Assembly (NCBI RefSeq): GCF_013387485.1 | Contig: NZ_JABBXB010000017.1 | Span: 1 to 52,217, forward strand | Source of the DNA: Stenotrophomonas sp. SAM-B | Lineage (GTDB): Bacteria > Pseudomonadota > Gammaproteobacteria > Xanthomonadales > Xanthomonadaceae | DNA length: 52,217 nt | Direction of reading: 5' to 3' | Shown here: positions 6,056-14,000 of the stretch, piece after piece | Numbering within the stretch: the first letter of the stretch is position 1 | Layout: each line of letters starts with the position of its first letter | Program-made: the position numbers and the translations under genes | Notes under the pieces: model-generated | Databases searched by the model: none | Told to the model about the DNA's origin: nothing | Seen by the model: the letters and a program-made list of their open reading frames with translations, nothing else

Positions 6056-8059
6056 ATGTCCTATCTCGTCCTTGCCCGCAAGTGGCGTCCGAAGCGTTTT
6101 GCCGAGCTGGTGGGCCAGGAACACGTGGTCCGTGCGCTCAGCAATGCGCTGGACAGCGGCCGGGTGCACCATGCGTTCCTGTTTACCGGCACCCGCGGGG
6201 TCGGCAAGACCACCATTGCCCGTATTTTCGCCAAGTCGCTGAACTGCGAGCAGGGCACCAGCGCCGATCCGTGTGGCCAGTGCCCGGCCTGCCTGGATAT
6301 CGACTCCGGCCGCTACATCGATCTGCTCGAGATCGATGCCGCGTCCAATACCGGTGTGGACGATGTCCGCGAGGTGATCGAGAACGCCCAGTACATGCCC
6401 TCCCGGGGCAAGTACAAGGTCTACCTGATCGACGAAGTGCACATGCTGTCCAAGGCGGCGTTCAATGCGCTGCTGAAGACGCTGGAAGAGCCGCCGGAGC
6501 ATGTGAAGTTCCTGCTGGCCACCACCGATCCGCAGAAGCTGCCGGTGACGGTGCTTTCGCGCTGCCTGCAGTTCAACCTGAAGCGGTTGGACGAGGACCA
6601 GATCCAGGGCCAGATGACGAAGATCCTGGCCGCCGAGGAGATCGAGTCCGACCCGACCGCGATCGTGCAGCTGGCCAAGGCGGCCGATGGCAGCCTGCGT
6701 GACGGCCTGTCGCTGCTGGACCAGGCGATTGCCTATGCCGGCGGCGCGCTGCGCGAGGATGTGGTGCGCGCGATGCTGGGCACGGTCGACCGCACCCAGG
6801 TCGCGGCGATGCTGGATGCGCTGGCCGATGGTGATGGCCCGCGCCTGCTGCAGACCGTGGCCCTGCTGGCCGAGTTCTCGCCGGACTGGAGCGGGGTGCT
6901 CGACGCCCTGGCCGAAGCCCTGCACCGGATCCAGGTGCAGCAGCTGGTGCCGGGCGCCGCGACGGCGGGCGAGGGGATCGATGCCGAGGCCTTCGCCCAG
7001 CGCCTGCGCCCGGAAGTGGTCCAGCTCTGGTATCAGATGGCCCTGGGCGGTCGCCGTGACCTGCACCTGGCCCCGAGCCCGCGTGCCGGGTTCGAGATGG
7101 CCGTGCTGCGCATGCTGGCGTTCCGTCCGGCCGCCGCCGTACCGCCGGTGCCCCGCGATCCGGGCACCGGCACCGAAGTGAACAGTGGTGGCCAGGCCAG
7201 CGGCCAGGGCACCGGCATGGCCGCTGCGTCAGCGAGCGCGGCTCCGGCCGCGGTGCCGACCAAGGCCAGCGCCCCCGTCACTCAGGCGGCCGCTGTGGCC
7301 CCCGTCGTTGCCCCTGTCTCCGCGGCGCCCGAGGCGCCCATGGCGCCGGCACCCAGGAAACCTGCCCCGGCCCCGGCAGCCGCCGAACCGGTGAAACCGG
7401 CCAAGCCCGCCGTCGTCGCTCCCGCGGCCGACGACGACCTGCCGCCGTGGCACCGTGAAAGCGACGCGGCTGATCGCGACGAAGCGCTGGCCGCTGAAAT
7501 GGCCACCCCGGATGCGGCCATGGTCGCCCCGTGGGAAGCGCCGCCCGAGCGGACCGTGGCACCTGCTGCTCCTGCGCCTGTACGGGAAGCCCCCGCCCCG
7601 GTGGCCCGCCCGGAGGGCATCGCCATCGCACCCTCGGCGCCGGAGGCCGCGCCCTCGGAGGCACAGGGCGACCTGACCGCCGATGCGTGGCTGGAACTGG
7701 TCGCCGGCAGCCAGCTCAATGGCCCGTCCAAGCAGCTGGCGGCGCACTCGGCGTTCATCAGCTACCAGCACGGCGTCTTGAAACTGGCGATTTCGCCCGG
7801 ATTTGAGTATTTGAGTTCGGACCGCTCGCAGGCGGCGCTGATCGCGGCGTTGACCGGCCCCCTGGGGCAGGCCCCGCGTCTGGTGATCGATACCGGTGCA
7901 GCCGGTGCCGAGACCCTGCATCAGCGCGCTGACCGCCAGCGTGGCGAACGCCAAACGGCGGCGGAAGCCGCTTTCATGGCCGATCCGTCGGTGCAGTTGC
8001 TGGTCCAGCAACACGGTGCCCGGGTCGTCGCCGATTCCATTCGTCCTTTTGAAGAGTAA
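6056..8059 (+). CDS. dnaX: DNA polymerase III subunits gamma/tau
   Basis: DnaX is the ATPase of the clamp loader; its tau form also binds DnaB and the polymerase core. In this 667-residue product Walker A is GTRGVGKTT (45-53), the zinc cysteines are C64, C73, C76 and C79, and Walker B is VYLIDEVHML (about 121-130). A long Ala/Pro-rich linker (about 370-540) leads to the tau C-terminal domain (DLTADAWLELV to the end). The start at MSYLVLARKWRPKRF is the universal DnaX N-terminus. I see no run of six A that would give an E. coli-type frameshift. ybaB and recR follow, the usual cluster. Confidence 0.95.
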   Translation: MSYLVLARKWRPKRFAELVGQEHVVRALSNALDSGRVHHAFLFTGTRGVGKTTIARIFAKSLNCEQGTSADPCGQCPACLDIDSGRYIDLLEIDAASNTGVDDVREVIENAQYMPSRGKYKVYLIDEVHMLSKAAFNALLKTLEEPPEHVKFLLATTDPQKLPVTVLSRCLQFNLKRLDEDQIQGQMTKILAAEEIESDPTAIVQLAKAADGSLRDGLSLLDQAIAYAGGALREDVVRAMLGTVDRTQVAAMLDALADGDGPRLLQTVALLAEFSPDWSGVLDALAEALHRIQVQQLVPGAATAGEGIDAEAFAQRLRPEVVQLWYQMALGGRRDLHLAPSPRAGFEMAVLRMLAFRPAAAVPPVPRDPGTGTEVNSGGQASGQGTGMAAASASAAPAAVPTKASAPVTQAAAVAPVVAPVSAAPEAPMAPAPRKPAPAPAAAEPVKPAKPAVVAPAADDDLPPWHRESDAADRDEALAAEMATPDAAMVAPWEAPPERTVAPAAPAPVREAPAPVARPEGIAIAPSAPEAAPSEAQGDLTADAWLELVAGSQLNGPSKQLAAHSAFISYQHGVLKLAISPGFEYLSSDRSQAALIAALTGPLGQAPRLVIDTGAAGAETLHQRADRQRGERQTAAEAAFMADPSVQLLVQQHGARVVADSIRPFEE

Positions 8060-8065
8060 AGACCC

Positions 8066-8386
8066 ATGCGCGGCAATATCGCCCAACTGATGCAGCAGGC
8101 CCAGAAGATGCAGGAAAACCTGCAGAAGGCCCAGGAAGACCTCGCCAAGCTGGAAGTGACCGGCAGCGCCGGCGGCGGCATGGTCAGCGTGACCCTGACC
8201 GGCACCAAGGAATGCCGCAAGGTGCGCATCGATCCGTCGGTGCTGTCCGATGCGGAAATGACCGAAGACCTGGTGGCCGCCGCGTTCAACGATGCCTCCA
8301 ACAAGATCGATGCCGAGTCGAAGAACCGCATGGGTTCGGCGACCGCCGGCATGCAGCTGCCCCCGGGCATGAAGCTGCCGTTCTGA
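8066..8386 (+). CDS. ybaB: YbaB/EbfC family nucleoid-associated protein
   Basis: This 106-residue protein of the YbaB/EbfC family forms tweezer-like dimers that bind DNA and may act in nucleoid structure or recombination. The N-terminal helix [20 protein letters not shown] and the strands [19 protein letters not shown] followed by VRIDPSVL are family hallmarks. It begins six bases after the dnaX stop and is followed by recR, an arrangement conserved across many bacteria. The start [11 protein letters not shown] fits the family. Confidence 0.93.
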   Translation: MRGNIAQLMQQAQKMQENLQKAQEDLAKLEVTGSAGGGMVSVTLTGTKECRKVRIDPSVLSDAEMTEDLVAAAFNDASNKIDAESKNRMGSATAGMQLPPGMKLPF

Positions 8387-8485
8387 CCCACCGCCTGCGC
8401 CGGGTGTCTGCCTGGCGCGACCGTGGTGACCGCGCCGCGAAGCCTCCGGGCTTCGCGCGCTTGTTTCTGAGATGAGCGATCCGCC

Positions 8486-9085
8486 ATGAGCCTGCCCCTG
8501 CTCGAACAATTGATCGAGGCCTTCCGCGTGCTGCCGGGCGTGGGCCAGAAGACTGCCCAGCGCATGGCGTACCACGTGCTCGAGCGCGAGCGCGAGGGCG
8601 GCCAGAAGCTGGCCGAAGTGCTGGCCAAGGCGATCGAGCGGATCGGGCACTGCGAACAGTGCCGGGATTTCAGCGAGACCGAGATCTGTGCGGTCTGCGC
8701 CAACGGCAGCCGCGAGCGCCAGCAGCTGTGTGCGGTGGAATCGCCGGCCGATCGCCTGGCGATCGAAACGGCCACCGGCTATCGCGGGGTGTACTTCGTG
8801 CTGCAGGGGCGGCTGTCGCCGCTGGATGGCATCGGCCCGCGCGAACTGGGCCTGGATCAGCTGGAGGCGCGCCTGAAGCAGGGCGAGGTCAACGAGTTGA
8901 TCATCGCCACCAGCGCCACCGTCGAAGGCGAAGCCACCGCGCATTACCTCGCGCAGATGGCGCGCGGCTACAAGGTGCGGCCGAGCCGCCTGGCGCAGGG
9001 CCTGCCGCTGGGCGGCGAGCTGGAATACGTGGATCGCGGCACGCTGTCGCACGCGTTCGGCACGCGGACCGAAGTCCAGGAGTGA
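8486..9085 (+). CDS. recR: Recombination mediator protein RecR
   Basis: RecR works with RecF and RecO to load RecA onto SSB-coated single strands. The 199-residue length is standard. LPGVGQKTAQRMAYH (residues 16-30) is the helix-hairpin-helix, C56/C59/C68/C71 the zinc finger (CEQC and CAVC), and the Toprim domain follows with SPADRLAIE and ATSATVEGEATAHYL. The C-terminal PSRLAQGLPLGGELEYVD is the conserved Walker-B-like segment. It lies 99 bp after ybaB, probably in the same transcript. Confidence 0.95.
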   Translation: MSLPLLEQLIEAFRVLPGVGQKTAQRMAYHVLEREREGGQKLAEVLAKAIERIGHCEQCRDFSETEICAVCANGSRERQQLCAVESPADRLAIETATGYRGVYFVLQGRLSPLDGIGPRELGLDQLEARLKQGEVNELIIATSATVEGEATAHYLAQMARGYKVRPSRLAQGLPLGGELEYVDRGTLSHAFGTRTEVQE

Positions 9086-9166
9086 CGCCGCGCAGCGCGC
9101 GGCAATGATCGAAACCGGACGCGCATCCGCGCTACTCTCCAAAGCCCTGTTCCACGAGGTGCCCTC

Positions 9167-9526
9167 ATGAGCCACGACACCCTGTTCGGCAAGATCATCC
9201 GCCGCGAAATTCCGGCCACCATCGTCTACGAGGACGAGGAAGTGCTCGGCTTCAAGGACATCGCGCCGCAGGCGCCGGTGCACGTGTTGTTCATTCCGAA
9301 GCACGAGGCGATCCCGACCCTGGATGATGTGCGGCCGGACCAGGCACACCTGATCGGCAAGCTGGCCATGGCCGCCGCCGAATACGCGCGCCGCGAAGGT
9401 TTCGCGCAGGACGGCTACCGCATCGTCATGAACTGCCGCGAGCATGCCGGGCAGACCGTGTTCCATATCCACCTGCACCTGCTGGCCGGCGCGCAGTTGG
9501 GTCACTTCGGTACGCCGAACGGCTGA
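9167..9526 (+). CDS. HIT-family (HINT-like) nucleotide-binding hydrolase
   Basis: The 119-residue product belongs to the histidine triad family; HINT-type members hydrolyse phosphoramidates such as AMP-lysine. The active-site string is TVFHIHLHLLAG, giving H100, H102 and H104. The N-terminal DTLFGKIIRREIPATIVYED and the following VLGFKDIAPQAPVHVLFIPK are typical of bacterial HinT. The start follows a GAGGTG site closely. It precedes a bidirectional terminator shared with slp. Confidence 0.9.
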   Translation: MSHDTLFGKIIRREIPATIVYEDEEVLGFKDIAPQAPVHVLFIPKHEAIPTLDDVRPDQAHLIGKLAMAAAEYARREGFAQDGYRIVMNCREHAGQTVFHIHLHLLAGAQLGHFGTPNG

Positions 9527-9544
9527 GCCGGCCAGGCGCAAACA

Positions 9545-9571
9545 AAAACGCCGCCCGAGGGCGGCGTTTCT
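9545..9571. terminator. Bidirectional rho-independent terminator
   Basis: AAACGCCGCC pairs with GGCGGCGTTT around a CGAG loop (9548-9567 core), with A-rich flank on one side and T-rich flank on the other. It separates the convergent HIT and slp genes. Confidence 0.8.
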
Positions 9572-9582
9572 GCGTCAGCGTG

Positions 9583-10107
9583 TTACCACCAGCCCCAGCC
9601 GCGGTAGCCCCAGCCCGGACCCCAGCCCGGGCCCCACGGGCCGTACGGGTAGGCGGGCACCACATCGACCTGGCGCTGTTCCGGCCACAGATAGATCACG
9701 TCGGCGTCCAGCTTCGGCAGGCGGTAGTCGTATTCGCCGATGCGGGTGTTCTCGTAACCGCCGATTTTGCCGATGAAGGTCACGTCGCGGCCCGGCTCGA
9801 ACACCGCCGGATCGTAGAAGCCGGCGCGGCAGGCGATGAAGCGGCCGTCACTGGCGTCGGCCGAGGTGGTGCTCGGGCGGCCGCTGCCGTTGAGCGGGCG
9901 CGAGATCATCTGGAAGCAGGTCTGGCCCTGGCCCGGATTGGTTTCGATGATGCGACCACCCCAACGTACCGGGGTGCCCACCTGCTGGGTGGGAACCGCG
10001 TCGCGCGGGCTGACCATACTGAACTGCCCCTGCAACGGCTTCGGCGCGGTGGCGCAGGCAGCCAGTGCCAGAGAGGCAGCAAGGGGAAGCAGGATTTGAA
10101 TCTTCAT
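9583..10107 (-). CDS. slp: Slp-family outer-membrane lipoprotein
   Basis: In this 174-residue protein the start MKIQILLPLAASLALAAC is a lipoprotein signal peptide with C18 as lipid anchor. The body (FSMVSPRDAVP, GTPVRWGGRIIETNPG, TCFQMISRPLN, GRFIACRAGFYDPAVFEPGRDVT, YDYRLPKLDADVIYLWPE) matches the Slp/YeaY family, starvation-inducible outer-membrane lipoproteins of uncertain role. The last 25 residues form an odd Trp/Gly/Pro/Tyr-rich tail (PYGPWGPGWGPGWGY). Its ATG overlaps the stop of the transglutaminase gene by 4 bp (ATGA), so it is the last gene of the moxR operon. Confidence 0.88.
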   Translation of the reverse strand: MKIQILLPLAASLALAACATAPKPLQGQFSMVSPRDAVPTQQVGTPVRWGGRIIETNPGQGQTCFQMISRPLNGSGRPSTTSADASDGRFIACRAGFYDPAVFEPGRDVTFIGKIGGYENTRIGEYDYRLPKLDADVIYLWPEQRQVDVVPAYPYGPWGPGWGPGWGYRGWGWW

Positions 10108-12056
10108 GGGGATGCTCCGGAGGTCGGGCGATGCCTGCGCAGGTCGCGCAATAATGAAGTGAGGTCGACGTCAGCGCCAGCGTAGCGCGCCTGGACGAAA
10201 CGCGCGCTGAGCGACAGCAGCGCAGGATCGGGTCGCTGCCGGTCCACCCGGCGCGCCCACTCGCCAGCGGGTTCGGCGCTGGCGCGGGACAGCCCATGGC
10301 GTGCGTAACGGCGTCCCAGCCGATGCCAGGCCCGCAGCAGCGGGTCGCGCTCGCGTTCGCCCCGGGCCAGCAGCCATGCCATCCAGCCTAGCGCGGTCAG
10401 CGCGAAGACGATGAAAATTCCGACCAGTTGGCTCGGCTCCAGCCGTTTGAAACCAAACGGTTCAAGAAGCTGCTGCTGGCGGTTGGCGTCGAAGGACAGA
10501 ACCAGGTCGTTCCAGCCCCGGCGCAGCCAATCGCCCATCTGTCCAATCTGCAGCCAGCGGCTGTCGAACATGGCGTCGGCCGCGCCGGCGGCCAGCCGGT
10601 CGTCGAGCGTGTCGTAGACGCGCTCGGGCGCCACGGCGGCGGTCGGGTCGACCCGCACCCAGCCACGACCGGGCAGCCACACTTCGGCCCAGGCGTGCGC
10701 GTCCATCCGGCGCAGCACCCAGTAGTCGCCGTAGGGATTGCGCTTGCCGCCAGCGAAGCCGGTCACCACCCGCGCGGGGATGCCGGCGTTGCGCATCAAC
10801 ACGACGAAGGAAGAGCTGAAGTGCTGGCAGAAGCCGGCCTGCTGATCGAACAGGAATTCGTCCACGCCATCGCGGCCCGGCTCGACCGTATCCAGGGTGT
10901 AGACGAAGCTCGCCCGGACCCAGTCGAGCGCGCGCTGCACGATCACCGCATCGTTGCTGCCGGCCTCCTGTCGCCATTGGCGGGCCAGCACGGCCGTGCG
11001 CGGGTTCACGCCGGCGGGCAGCTGCAGCGCCAGCCGGCGCTCGTACGGCGTCAACGCTTCGGTATAGGCCACGGCCGGCGCGGAGGTCAGCCGCCAGCGG
11101 GTCAATGCGTTCAGCGGCGCGCGACTGCGCAGGCTGTGGTTGGCATCCAGTTCGCTGCCCGGCGGCGCCTGCAGCGGCAGGTCCAGCGCGACCAGCTGGC
11201 GGCGGTCGGTCGGCTCGTAATCGATCTGGTACTCCCACTGGGTGGCGGCACGGGTCACCGCGGCGGGCGCGCGTTCGCTCTGCCGCGTGTCCTGTTCCCA
11301 GCGCTGGCCATCGAAACGGGTCAGTACCGGGCCGCGCCAGTACCGCTGCTGCGGCGCCGGGATCGCACCGAAGAACTGCACGCGCAGCGCCGGGGTGTCA
11401 TCGGCCATCAGGTCCAGCCACTGTCCGGGCTCCATCGTGTCCGACAGGCCGGGCTTGCCGACCGCGCGGTCCGGGATGCCCCACAGCGGTTCACTCAACC
11501 GCGGGAACAGCCAGAAGCCGGCCAGCGCCAGCGGCAGGCCGAGCAGGACCAGTCGGCCGATGCCGCGCAGCTGGCGCTTGAGCGGCGCCGGTGGTGCCTG
11601 GCCCTCCAGGTGTGCCAGCCGCTGCAGGGCGAGCAGGGCGACCAGGCCGGCCATCACCGCCAGCGCCATGGTCAGCGGCCCTTGGTCGAGCAGGAACGCA
11701 GCGAACGGGCCGAACAAGCCGAAGCCGACCAGGCTGCGGGCATCGCGCAGGCTGCGCAGCTCGCTTGACTTCAGCGCGAGCATGGCTGCCAGCAGCGCGC
11801 AGCCGGTGTCGCGGCCGGGGCGCGGGCCCATCTGCCAGTAGATGGCGGCGAGCATGCCCAGCACCAGCAGCAGGCGCAGCGCGCCCGGCAGCAGGCGCTG
11901 GCGTGAGGCGGCGGCGGTGAGCAGGGCGACACCGGCGATGACGACGGCCAGCACGGTGGGCAGCTGCAGCAGCAGCGGCACCAGGCCCAGCGCCGCGCTG
12001 GCCAGCGTCCAGGCGCGCGCCCCGGGGCTCAGCAGGGAGGCGGGCGTGTCAGTCAT
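10104..12056 (-). CDS. Transglutaminase-like membrane protein (TgpA family, DUF3488 plus transglut_core)
   Basis: This 650-residue protein has several membrane helices in residues 15-185 (DUF3488), then a large periplasmic domain. The transglutaminase core triad is C410 (QAGFCQHFSSSF), H454 (MDAHAWAEVW) and D470 (WVRVDPTA). A last membrane helix is near 560 (VGIFIVFALTALGWMAWLL) and a cytoplasmic tail follows (DUF4129-like). P. aeruginosa TgpA, the reference member, is an essential envelope protein with periplasmic transglutaminase activity. The start MTDTPASLL overlaps the DUF58 stop by 8 bp. Coupling to moxR and DUF58 genes is the canonical context. Confidence 0.9.
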   Translation of the reverse strand: MTDTPASLLSPGARAWTLASAALGLVPLLLQLPTVLAVVIAGVALLTAAASRQRLLPGALRLLLVLGMLAAIYWQMGPRPGRDTGCALLAAMLALKSSELRSLRDARSLVGFGLFGPFAAFLLDQGPLTMALAVMAGLVALLALQRLAHLEGQAPPAPLKRQLRGIGRLVLLGLPLALAGFWLFPRLSEPLWGIPDRAVGKPGLSDTMEPGQWLDLMADDTPALRVQFFGAIPAPQQRYWRGPVLTRFDGQRWEQDTRQSERAPAAVTRAATQWEYQIDYEPTDRRQLVALDLPLQAPPGSELDANHSLRSRAPLNALTRWRLTSAPAVAYTEALTPYERRLALQLPAGVNPRTAVLARQWRQEAGSNDAVIVQRALDWVRASFVYTLDTVEPGRDGVDEFLFDQQAGFCQHFSSSFVVLMRNAGIPARVVTGFAGGKRNPYGDYWVLRRMDAHAWAEVWLPGRGWVRVDPTAAVAPERVYDTLDDRLAAGAADAMFDSRWLQIGQMGDWLRRGWNDLVLSFDANRQQQLLEPFGFKRLEPSQLVGIFIVFALTALGWMAWLLARGERERDPLLRAWHRLGRRYARHGLSRASAEPAGEWARRVDRQRPDPALLSLSARFVQARYAGADVDLTSLLRDLRRHRPTSGASP

Positions 12057-13005
12057 GGGGCAACAGCGCCAACGCGCGCTGGCACAGATGGTGATGGGCG
12101 CTGCCGTTGCCGGGGCCGAGCACCGGTTGGCCCGGCAGCTTGAGCGTGTAACGGCGGCCTTCGCGTTCGGCCAGGTCGACCCAGCGCGCCATCCGCGCGA
12201 TCCGTGCTTCGGTGCCCAGCGGCGCCAGTCGCCACCAGTCCAGCACGATCTCCACCCCGACCGGTTTTTCGTACTCGCGCACCAGCAGGGTGTCGCGCCG
12301 CGCCGAGTGCTTCCACGCGATGCTGCGGGTGGGGTCGCCAGCGCGATAGGGGCGCAGCTGATGCAGCTCGTCGCCGCTGGCGTGCACGCGGGTATGCAGT
12401 GGATCGCCGCCGCTTTCCGGCAGGGCGGGGGCGTGCGATTCCGGTGCGGCATAGACCAGCAGGGGCGTCTCCGGCCACACCCACGACCACGCCCGCACCA
12501 GGCCGAGCGGTTGGGTGGTGGCGAGGCGGATCCGGTCCAGGTCGAACCAGCCGCGCTGCTGGGTGGGCAGATCGAGATCGACTTCGATCTGGTCGCTGTC
12601 GACCAGGTGCCCGAACGCGCCGACGCCGGCGTGCTCCACATGCAGTCCGCGGCGGGCGCGGGTATCGGCGCGGGACAGGCTGATGCGCAGCCGCAACGGC
12701 GCGCCCGCGGTGACCGGTTCGGCCGAGACCGCATCCACCTGCAGGCCGGACAGCTGCAGGTGCGCGCTGATCGCACTGGCGATGCTGACGGTGGCCAGCA
12801 GCAGCGCCAGCAGCAGGGCCGGGTTGTTGTTGTAGTTCAGTGCGCCGATCAGCATCGCCGACAGCAGCGCGGCGACGAACAGGCCGAAGCGCGTCGGCAG
12901 CACATAGATGCGGCGCCGGTCGAACCGGCACGGCAGGTGCTCCGGTCGGCGCGGCCGCGCCAGGTGTTGCAGTTGCTGCCAGCGGGCTCCCCAGCCGCGG
13001 CGCAT
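12049..13005 (-). CDS. DUF58 domain-containing membrane protein
   Basis: This 318-residue protein has two predicted membrane helices near the N-terminus (YVLPTRFGLFVAALLSAMLI and LLLALLLATVSIASAISAHL). The soluble DUF58 core carries GDELHQLRPYRAGDPTRSIA, the family signature (R-x-Y-x-x-GD-x-x-R-x-I-x-W). DUF58 proteins accompany MoxR ATPases and are thought to act as client or partner factors. The start MRRGWGARWQQ lies one base after the moxR stop, so a long upstream extension in the same frame was rejected as antisense or out-of-frame moxR sequence. Function is inferred from context. Confidence 0.88.
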   Translation of the reverse strand: MRRGWGARWQQLQHLARPRRPEHLPCRFDRRRIYVLPTRFGLFVAALLSAMLIGALNYNNNPALLLALLLATVSIASAISAHLQLSGLQVDAVSAEPVTAGAPLRLRISLSRADTRARRGLHVEHAGVGAFGHLVDSDQIEVDLDLPTQQRGWFDLDRIRLATTQPLGLVRAWSWVWPETPLLVYAAPESHAPALPESGGDPLHTRVHASGDELHQLRPYRAGDPTRSIAWKHSARRDTLLVREYEKPVGVEIVLDWWRLAPLGTEARIARMARWVDLAEREGRRYTLKLPGQPVLGPGNGSAHHHLCQRALALLPHD

Positions 13006-13006
13006 C

Positions 13007-13960
13007 TCAGTCGACCTGCACGGTCTGGAGGATGGCGCGGGCCAGCGCGGGCCCGTTGCCGGCTTCGGCCTCCGGCACCAGGCGATGCCCGGCCACCGCG
13101 ACGAACAGCGTCTGCACGTCCTCGGGCACGACGTGCGCGCGGCCCAGCAGCAGCGCATGCGCCTTCGCCGCGCGCAGCAGCGCCAGGCCGGCGCGTGGCG
13201 ACAGGCCGACGCGCACCCCGGCGTGCTGGCGGCTGCGCGCGAGCAGGGCCTGCACGTAGGTGATCAGGGCTTCGCTGGCATGTACCTGGCCGACCGCCTC
13301 GCGCAGCGTGCGCACCTCGAGCTCGCTCAGGCGCGCGGTGGCCTGCGCGATCAGATGACGGCGATCGGTGCCGCGCAGCAGCTCGCGCTCGGATTCCGGA
13401 TTGGGGTAGCCCAGCGCCAGCCGCAGCAGGAAGCGGTCCAGCTGGGAGTCCGGCAGCGGGAAGGTGCCGCACAGGTCGACCGGGTTCTGGGTGGCAATGA
13501 CGAAGAACGGATCCGGCAGCGGATGGGTCACGCCATCCAGGGTCACCTGCTGCTCGGCCATCGCTTCCAGCAGTGCGCTCTGGGTGCGCGGTGGCGCGCG
13601 GTTGATCTCGTCGGCCAGCAGCACATGGGTGAAGACCGGGCCGGGGTGGAACTGGAACTGGCGGGTGCCCGCGTCGTATACCGAGACGCCGAGCACATCG
13701 GCAGGCAGCAGGTCGGAGGTGAACTGCACCCGCTGGAAGCCCAGCCCAAGGCTGGAGGCCATGGCATGGGCGAGGGTGGTCTTGCCCAGCCCGGGCAGGT
13801 CCTCGATCAGCAGATGGCCACCGGAGAGCAGCGCCACGAAGGCCAGCCGCACCTCCTGCGCCTTGCCCAGCACCAGCCCGTTGACCTGATCCTGGGCGGC
13901 GCGAAGGGACTGTCGCAGTACATCGGTTAGCATGGCTGGCACGGGGGGCGAATGATCCAT
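13007..13960 (-). CDS. MoxR-family AAA+ ATPase
   Basis: This 317-residue AAA+ protein is thought to act as a chaperone that matures partner complexes. Walker A is LPGLGKTTL (about 55-63), Walker B LLADEINRAPP (about 113-123), sensor 1 VIATQNPVD, and the arginine-finger/lid region SQLDRFLLRL. The C-terminal AAA-lid carries GLSPRAGLALLRAAKA. It is first in a minus-strand operon with DUF58, transglutaminase and slp genes. An upstream GAGACGGAC may serve as ribosome binding site; an internal start at residue 10 (MLTDVL) is also possible. Confidence 0.92.
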   Translation of the reverse strand: MDHSPPVPAMLTDVLRQSLRAAQDQVNGLVLGKAQEVRLAFVALLSGGHLLIEDLPGLGKTTLAHAMASSLGLGFQRVQFTSDLLPADVLGVSVYDAGTRQFQFHPGPVFTHVLLADEINRAPPRTQSALLEAMAEQQVTLDGVTHPLPDPFFVIATQNPVDLCGTFPLPDSQLDRFLLRLALGYPNPESERELLRGTDRRHLIAQATARLSELEVRTLREAVGQVHASEALITYVQALLARSRQHAGVRVGLSPRAGLALLRAAKAHALLLGRAHVVPEDVQTLFVAVAGHRLVPEAEAGNGPALARAILQTVQVD

Positions 13961-14000
13961 GTCCGTCTCGATTCGATGATTCCACTGATTCTATAGAGCA

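Noticed and set aside
7229..9541. Minus-strand open frame of 770 codons opposite dnaX-ybaB-recR-HIT
   Set aside because: Four well-supported plus-strand genes occupy it, and the translation has no recognisable motif.
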